Shown here: positions 6,501 to 11,009 of the stretch, one piece after another
Position numbering within the stretch: the first letter of the stretch is position 1
Layout of the letters: each line of letters begins with the position of its first letter
Origin: Bradyrhizobium sp.
GTDB taxonomy: Bacteria > Pseudomonadota > Alphaproteobacteria > Rhizobiales > Xanthobacteraceae
Length of the DNA stretch: 11,009 nucleotides
Direction of reading: 5' to 3'
NCBI GenBank assembly: GCA_028290165.1
Contig: JAQGKJ010000497.1
Span: forward strand, 1 to 11,009
The notes under the pieces: generated by a model
Told to the model about the DNA's origin: nothing
Seen by the model: only the letters and a program-made list of their open reading frames with translations
Databases searched by the model: none
Made by a program: the position numbers and the translations under genes

Positions 6501-7337
6501 TCAGTAATCGATCCGAGCGACCGCCCGCAGTTCCTCCGGCGTGGTGGTGCGAAAGCCGAAGAACTCAAGGTAAGCTGGTATTTGCTCGAACAGCATGTCG
6601 GTGCCGATCTGGATTTCGCAGCCACGCGCTCTTGCCGCCGCCAGAAATGGCGTGATTTCCTGCTTCATCACGACTTCACCGACGAACGTCGAGGGTGGAA
6701 TTCGATCAACGTCCATCGGCAACGGGTCGCCGTCCTTCATGCCGAGGGGCGTCGCGTTGACGACAACATCGAAGCCGGCCGGATCCCTGGAGCCAACATC
6801 AATCTTCAACGCGGGATAATAAGCACGCAAACGCTCCGCCAAGCCGTTCATTGTCGCAGGATGAGCATCGAACAGTGCAAGCTCTGCCACGCCAGCCTTG
6901 GCCAACGACGCCACAATCGCAGAGCCGACGCCACCGCTCCCGACCACAAGCACGCGCGCACCGGCCAGCATCCGACCCTTGCGCAGAATGCCGCGGACGA
7001 AACCCTCGCCGTCGAACATGTCACCGACAAGGGTGCCGCCGGGGCCGAGGAGGATTGCGTTGCACGCACCTGCGACCTTCGCCGTAGTCAAGACCTCATC
7101 CAGTAATGGGACAGTGGTCACCTTGTGCGGCATGGTGACAAGCGCGCCATGGATATTGGAAAGCTTGAACACGAGCTTGAGAAACGCCATGTAGTCCTCG
7201 GCCTTGCAGCCCATCGGAACGACAACGGCGTCAATGTCGTATTTCTCGAAATAGGGGTTATAGATCATCGGTGCCTTGAAGCTCTCGGTCGGATAGCCGA
7301 GATGGGCAATGAGCTTCGTGCGTCCGCTGATCGTCAT
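6501..7337 (-). CDS. Shikimate dehydrogenase-like enzyme (AroE family)
   Basis: The 278-residue protein aligns along the whole AroE family. It keeps the catalytic pair Lys72 (VTMPHK) and Asp109 (FDGEGF), Asn93 (GACNAI), the glycine loop GSGGVGSA (133-140), the NATPLGM block and a C-terminal Gln (FEQIPAYLEFFG). Compared by eye with E. coli AroE, several shikimate contacts are changed: the Ser-x-Ser of HSKSP is SFKAP (Phe20, Ala22), Thr of NTDG is Phe108, and the Tyr of DMFYQK is Met224. At the cofactor site the NADP-type NRT is replaced by DAH (Asp157), typical of NAD use. I infer an NAD-dependent, probably catabolic paralogue acting on quinate, shikimate or a related compound. GAGGA lies 8 nt before the ATG. 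It follows aroQ by 80 bp. Confidence 0.88.
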   Translation of the reverse strand: MTISGRTKLIAHLGYPTESFKAPMIYNPYFEKYDIDAVVVPMGCKAEDYMAFLKLVFKLSNIHGALVTMPHKVTTVPLLDEVLTTAKVAGACNAILLGPGGTLVGDMFDGEGFVRGILRKGRMLAGARVLVVGSGGVGSAIVASLAKAGVAELALFDAHPATMNGLAERLRAYYPALKIDVGSRDPAGFDVVVNATPLGMKDGDPLPMDVDRIPPSTFVGEVVMKQEITPFLAAARARGCEIQIGTDMLFEQIPAYLEFFGFRTTTPEELRAVARIDY

Positions 7338-7417
7338 TGGCGTGTTCCTCTTCTCTCATCAAGATGGCTGTCAAAAGGGCAGGACGGCGATTTAGACGCC
7401 GGACCCTGGATCCGAAC

Positions 7418-7870
7418 TCATTTTGCGGCAGGTTTGTCGAGCAAGTGCGCAAGACGGCGTAGTGCCAGCGTATACCCCTGGGTTCCAAGCCCCGCGATCA
7501 CGCCATCGGCGCGAAGCGAGACATAGGAGTGGTGGCGAAATTCCTCGCGCTTGTGGACGTTCGAGATATGGACTTCGATGACCGTCGCTTCGAAGGTGTT
7601 CAGTGCGTCGAGGATCGCAACCGACGTATGGGTGAATGCGGCAGGATTGATCACGATGCCGGACGCAACTTCTCTTGCTTCGTGGATCCAGTCGATGATC
7701 TCATATTCACGGTTCGACTGGTGGAAGCGTAGTTCAAGTCCGTGCTCTCCGGCGACCTTGCGGCAGTCGGCCTCGACATCAGCAAGAGTCTCGTGACCGT
7801 AAATGTGAGGCTGGCGTTTGCCGAGGAGATTGAGGTTGGGACCATTCAATATGTAGACGATGCGACTCAT
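7418..7870 (-). CDS. aroQ: Type II 3-dehydroquinate dehydratase
   Basis: The 150-residue protein has the standard length of type II dehydroquinases, cytoplasmic dodecamers that interconvert 3-dehydroquinate and 3-dehydroshikimate by anti elimination of water. All active-site positions known from the M. tuberculosis enzyme are present at matching numbers: Asn12, Arg19 and Tyr24 ([17 protein letters not shown]), Asn75 and His81 ([10 protein letters not shown]), Asp88, Glu99 and His101 (IEVHISN), and Arg112 (EEFRHHSY). The ATG at 7870 has GGAG 6 nt upstream. It lies 13 bp after a 39-codon ORF and 80 bp before the AroE-like gene. This position within a CoA ligase/hydrolase operon favours a catabolic (quinate/shikimate) copy, although the reaction also serves biosynthesis. 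Confidence 0.95.
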   Translation of the reverse strand: MSRIVYILNGPNLNLLGKRQPHIYGHETLADVEADCRKVAGEHGLELRFHQSNREYEIIDWIHEAREVASGIVINPAAFTHTSVAILDALNTFEATVIEVHISNVHKREEFRHHSYVSLRADGVIAGLGTQGYTLALRRLAHLLDKPAAK

Positions 7871-7883
7871 GGTTGGCTCCGGA

Positions 7884-8003
7884 TCAGCATGTTGGGTTTG
7901 TCTTGATTAGCGTTGCACGGCCCCGGGAAGCCCGTAGGCGCTGCACCTCGGACTGGATCCGCTCCGCGATCGATGTGAGGTCGAGGCCCGCCGGCGCGCT
8001 CAT
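7884..8003 (-). CDS. 39-residue protein, translationally coupled, unknown
   Basis: The ATG at 8003 overlaps the hydrolase stop as ATGA and has GGAG 7 nt upstream (8011-8014). The frame runs 39 codons to TGA at 7884-7886, leaving 13 nt before aroQ. The product begins [20 protein letters not shown] and continues as a basic stretch ([14 protein letters not shown]). Residues about 8-26 would form an amphipathic helix. It has no signal peptide or membrane segment. I do not recognise a family. The IAERIQ-EV-R pattern faintly recalls the N-terminus of some PHA synthase-like alpha/beta hydrolases, so it could be the stub of a deleted gene. The coupling signals argue that it is at least translated. 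Confidence 0.55.
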   Translation of the reverse strand: MSAPAGLDLTSIAERIQSEVQRLRASRGRATLIKTNPTC

Positions 8004-9541
8004 TTTAGTTCTCCTTCTGCGGCCAATTGACGATCGGCAACTGTCGAGCGCGTCGCACCGACGGGGCTCGATGCTTCGATCAGTTCAATCCGAATGTTCC
8101 GCAACACTTGCGGCAACGTGGCCATGGCAAGAAGCAGCGACCAACCGGACGAGATGAAATGAGCTCGAATGCCGGCGGGCATGCCAGGGTGGTGTGAAGC
8201 ATTGAGTACGACGAGGTCGGACACCCGCTCCTTGTGGGCTTCGGCAATTGCCGATGCGAGCTGGATTCCGGAGGCGGGGGTTACCAGCACCGCCTTTCTG
8301 CCGATTCGTTGGGTAAAGGCGCGTATCAAATCCGTAACCGATTGGTCGTCGACATTCACGGACAGGCCCGTAGTCGCGGGGCGATAACCGAGCACCTTGA
8401 GCCAATTCGAGAGCAGCAGGAAAGGCAGATTGCTGCTGAACTCGGGGACGAGGATAATTGGTTTGCCGTCGCCAAACTGAGCCTTGCCTCCGAAATAGAT
8501 CGATTGCCGGGCGATCATCATCGTATCGACCCCGGCTCCTACCAGCATCCACGGCCAGTTCGCAAAAAGCTCCACTGCAGGCGTGAGAAAATTGACGAAA
8601 TCCGCCAGAGTGTCGTGGCGGTCTTGCGAGACAGGCAAAGCCAAGTTGCCGTGACGCCCCTCGGGAACGCCGGTCAGGAATTCCGTGACGAACCCGACAC
8701 ATTCATCGGTGGCCTCCCACATCATGCGATGACCGCAGCCAGGAATGACGATAAGGCTCGCCCCAGGAATAAGTCCTGCGATGATTTTCGAGTTCTGCGG
8801 TGATATCAACCGGTCGAGATCGCCGGTCAGTACAAGAGTTGGAGCCTTAATGTTCGGAAGCGCTTTGGAGCAGTCGAATTCCGCCAAGGCCTGATACTGC
8901 AAATCCGCGGCGTGCAAAGGGGTTGGCGCCGCGATCTCGCGTCGCATCTGATCTTCGGCCAGTTCCCGGTGGGTCTCGAGATATCCTGGCGAATATGTAA
9001 CCTCCCAGATCCGCCGAGCGATCTCTTCCGGCTTCAGCCCGTCGAGCTCTCGCATTACCCGGACAACGGGCGGTGATGCGTATATTGCGCGCGGACCGCC
9101 GCACATCGTCGCGCAAAGCACCAGACCTAAAACCCGATCGGGAAATTGCCGAACGAATTCTTGCGCGATCGCGCCCCCCATCGAATAGCCAAGGACGTTG
9201 GTGCGCGCGATTTCCAAGTGATCCAGAAGGCCGCCCACATCCCTGGCCATGTTTGAGATTTCATAGCCGAATGTGGGCTTGTCGCTTGTGCCGGTTCCGC
9301 GATTGTCAAACAGGACCACGGTAAATCGCGCCGCCAGCGCCTCGATGAAGTCGAATGGCCAGGCAAGCGAACTGAGACGATAACCCATAATGAGAACAAG
9401 CGGTGGCCCAGAGCCACGGACGTCGTAAGCGATCTTGATACCATTTACCTGGGCGTGGCGCATCGTCACGGAGCGCCCAGCCAGTGAACAGTCAGCTTTG
9501 CGATGCTCTTTCGCGCTATCAGTTTCGCGCCAGTCGTTCAC
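8000..9541 (-). CDS. Two-domain alpha/beta hydrolase
   Basis: This 513-residue protein is much longer than a single-domain hydrolase (about 270-300). Residues about 27-290 form a complete alpha/beta hydrolase: oxyanion region LIMGYR, FDNRGTGTSDKP, nucleophile elbow GYSMGG (Ser120), acid Asp243 (TGDLDRLISP) and His271 (GCGHRMMWE). It resembles 3-oxoadipate enol-lactonase-like hydrolases, but the substrate is unknown. Residues about 355-460 look like a second, degenerate alpha/beta hydrolase domain (IILVPEFSSN, LKVLGYRP, VLVTPASGIQLASA) whose elbow lacks GxSxG. The start is GTG at 9541, overlapping the ligase stop as GTGA. An ATG at 9463 (residue 27), just before the conserved domain, is the alternative. 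The stop overlaps the next ATG. An esterase or lactonase role in the operon's pathway is likely. Confidence 0.87.
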   Translation of the reverse strand: MNDWRETDSAKEHRKADCSLAGRSVTMRHAQVNGIKIAYDVRGSGPPLVLIMGYRLSSLAWPFDFIEALAARFTVVLFDNRGTGTSDKPTFGYEISNMARDVGGLLDHLEIARTNVLGYSMGGAIAQEFVRQFPDRVLGLVLCATMCGGPRAIYASPPVVRVMRELDGLKPEEIARRIWEVTYSPGYLETHRELAEDQMRREIAAPTPLHAADLQYQALAEFDCSKALPNIKAPTLVLTGDLDRLISPQNSKIIAGLIPGASLIVIPGCGHRMMWEATDECVGFVTEFLTGVPEGRHGNLALPVSQDRHDTLADFVNFLTPAVELFANWPWMLVGAGVDTMMIARQSIYFGGKAQFGDGKPIILVPEFSSNLPFLLLSNWLKVLGYRPATTGLSVNVDDQSVTDLIRAFTQRIGRKAVLVTPASGIQLASAIAEAHKERVSDLVVLNASHHPGMPAGIRAHFISSGWSLLLAMATLPQVLRNIRIELIEASSPVGATRSTVADRQLAAEGELK

Positions 9542-11009
9542 AATGCGCCCGCCTGATCACGGAGCACAAATTTTTGTATCTTTCCAGTCGATGTCTTTGG
9601 CAGTGCACCGTAGACAAAGACCTTTGGGACCTTGAAACGCGCCAAGCGTGCTTGGCAAAAGGCAACGAGCTCCTTGTCATCGGGTTGAGTAGCGCCAGGC
9701 TTGAGTTCGAGGAACGCGCAGGGCGTCTCGCCCCACTTCGGGTCGGGACGAGCCACGACGGCCGCCAGCATGACGGCTGGGTGCTGCGTTAGGACTTCCT
9801 CCACCTCAAGGCTCGAAATATTCTCGCCGCCAGAAATAATGATATCCTTGGAACGATCCTTGATCTCGATTGCGCCATCGGAATGCCAAACAGCGAGGTC
9901 GCCGGAGAGGCACCAGTTTCCGACGAGGGTTTTTGCAGTTGCAGCTTCGTTTTTGAGATACCCCTTCATCACGGTATTACTGCGCACCATAATCTCGCCG
10001 ACTGTTGTGCCATCGCGTGGAATCGGAGCCATTGTCTTGGGATCGGCGACCGTAACCGCCTCGACCATGGGATAGGCAACACCTTGCCGCGCCATCCTGG
10101 CAAAGCGCTCGTCATCAGGCAGCGCGTTCCATTCCGGTTGGAAAACGCAAGAAGTCGCGGGCCCGTAGGTCTCGGTAGCCCCATAAAGATGGGTGACCCG
10201 GAAGCCGAGGGCTTCCATGGACCGGAAGACGGCGGAGGGCGGCGCGGCGCCACCAGTCGCAACCGTCACCGTGTGCTGGAACGGCACTCGTTGTTCTGCG
10301 GGCGCGTGAGCCAACATATTCAGCACGATCGGCGCGCCGCAGAGATGCGTGACCCGATGCTCTGCGATCAGCCGGAAGATCTGTGCAGGTTCGACCTTGC
10401 GAAGACATATCTGCGTTCCGCCGGCGGCGACAACTGCCCAGGGATAAGACCACCCGGAACAGTGGAACATCGGCAGTGTCCAAAGGTAAATGCTGTCGAA
10501 TGTGAGTCCGAAACTGAAGCCGTTGCCGAGCGCCGAAAGATAGGCGCCACGATGACTATAGACGACGCCTTTTGGATCGCCGGTGGTCCCTGACGTATAG
10601 AGCAAGCATAGCGACTGCCATTCATCTGTAACGCCAGGCCAGTCAAAATGAGGGTCACCGGCGGCGAGGAGGGCTTCGTAGGCATGCGTGCCTATTGGCG
10701 CGACAGATGAATCAGGGGAAGCGATATCGATGAGGACGATCTCCCGATCCACCTGTTGCAGCGCTTGCCGTACCAACGGTGCATAGTCGGCATCGACGAT
10801 CAAAACCTTGGCGCTTCCATGCATGAGCGAGAAAGCGATATTCGCGGCATCCAGGCGGGTATTCAGTGGATTGAGCACAGCTCCAAGCATGGGCACGGCA
10901 AAATGCGCCTCGATCATCTCCGGAATATTCGAGGCGATGATTGCCACGGTATCGAGCCGTTTGACCCCAAGCTGCGCCAGTCCGGATGCGAGCCTGGCAC
11001 AGCGATCAA
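9538..11009 (-). CDS. AMP-dependent acyl-CoA ligase, 5' end missing
   Basis: The frame is open to the right edge (upstream text RCARLASGLAQLGVKRLDTVA), so the GTG at 10947 is internal and only about 50 N-terminal residues are missing. ANL-superfamily motifs are clear: the nucleotide loop LLYTSGTTGDPKG (from about 10610 down), LPMFHCSGW, YGATETYGP, SGDLAVWHSDG, DRSKDIIISGGENIS, and the C-terminal catalytic lysine in KTSTGKIQK (near 9582). These enzymes activate a carboxylic acid with ATP and join it to CoA in the cytoplasm. The sequence resembles the medium-chain fatty acid / 3-(methylthio)propionate CoA ligase group, but an aromatic acid substrate cannot be excluded. Its stop overlaps the hydrolase GTG, so the two are translationally coupled. 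It is the first visible gene of the operon. Confidence 0.92.
   Translation of the reverse strand, partial: DRCARLASGLAQLGVKRLDTVAIIASNIPEMIEAHFAVPMLGAVLNPLNTRLDAANIAFSLMHGSAKVLIVDADYAPLVRQALQQVDREIVLIDIASPDSSVAPIGTHAYEALLAAGDPHFDWPGVTDEWQSLCLLYTSGTTGDPKGVVYSHRGAYLSALGNGFSFGLTFDSIYLWTLPMFHCSGWSYPWAVVAAGGTQICLRKVEPAQIFRLIAEHRVTHLCGAPIVLNMLAHAPAEQRVPFQHTVTVATGGAAPPSAVFRSMEALGFRVTHLYGATETYGPATSCVFQPEWNALPDDERFARMARQGVAYPMVEAVTVADPKTMAPIPRDGTTVGEIMVRSNTVMKGYLKNEAATAKTLVGNWCLSGDLAVWHSDGAIEIKDRSKDIIISGGENISSLEVEEVLTQHPAVMLAAVVARPDPKWGETPCAFLELKPGATQPDDKELVAFCQARLARFKVPKVFVYGALPKTSTGKIQKFVLRDQAGAL

Noticed and set aside
9883..10593. 236-codon + strand frame
   Set aside because: Antisense shadow of the acyl-CoA ligase, which has all expected motifs; such long shadows are common in GC-rich codon-biased genes.

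Overview
The window reads as a GC-rich alphaproteobacterial chromosome, most likely Bradyrhizobium or a close relative in the Nitrobacteraceae. This is inferred from codon use and from the protein families present (GYD protein, LysM/Ig-like protein, caspase with a peptidoglycan-binding domain, rhizobial-type IS fragments). No marker gene fixes the genus. No tRNA, rRNA or CRISPR array was seen.

Left part (1-2331). The 3' part of a flavin-dependent monooxygenase runs on the + strand and is cut by the window edge. It converges on two minus-strand genes: a LysM/Ig-like envelope protein and, 91 bp downstream of it, a small GYD-domain protein. The convergent gap holds an 81-bp fossil of an IS5-type transposase.

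Middle part (2332-5281). A 294-bp divergent intergenic region contains a 17-bp tandem direct repeat. It is followed by a secreted caspase-like protein with a peptidoglycan-binding domain and a glycine-rich tail. Next is about 600 bp without a confident gene. Then comes decayed DNA: the first ~39 codons of a metallophosphoesterase, with its ATG apparently changed to ATA, cut off by the N-terminal third of an IS1182-like transposase lying in the opposite direction.

Right part (5282-11009). A minus-strand gene set, read right to left, consists of an acyl-CoA ligase (5' end beyond the window), a two-domain alpha/beta hydrolase, a 39-codon ORF, type II 3-dehydroquinate dehydratase (aroQ), a shikimate dehydrogenase-like enzyme and a Gfo/Idh/MocA oxidoreductase. 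The first three junctions are very tight (GTGA overlap, ATGA overlap, 13-nt gap), so this is probably one operon. A CoA ligase and an esterase-like hydrolase beside 3-dehydroquinate enzymes suggest catabolism of a quinate- or shikimate-type compound or its acyl ester, rather than aromatic amino acid biosynthesis. That pathway is inferred. The dehydrogenase keeps its catalytic Lys/Asp pair but lacks several canonical shikimate-contact residues, and it has an Asp at the cofactor position typical of NAD use. The real substrate may therefore be unusual. This operon is the most interesting part of the window.
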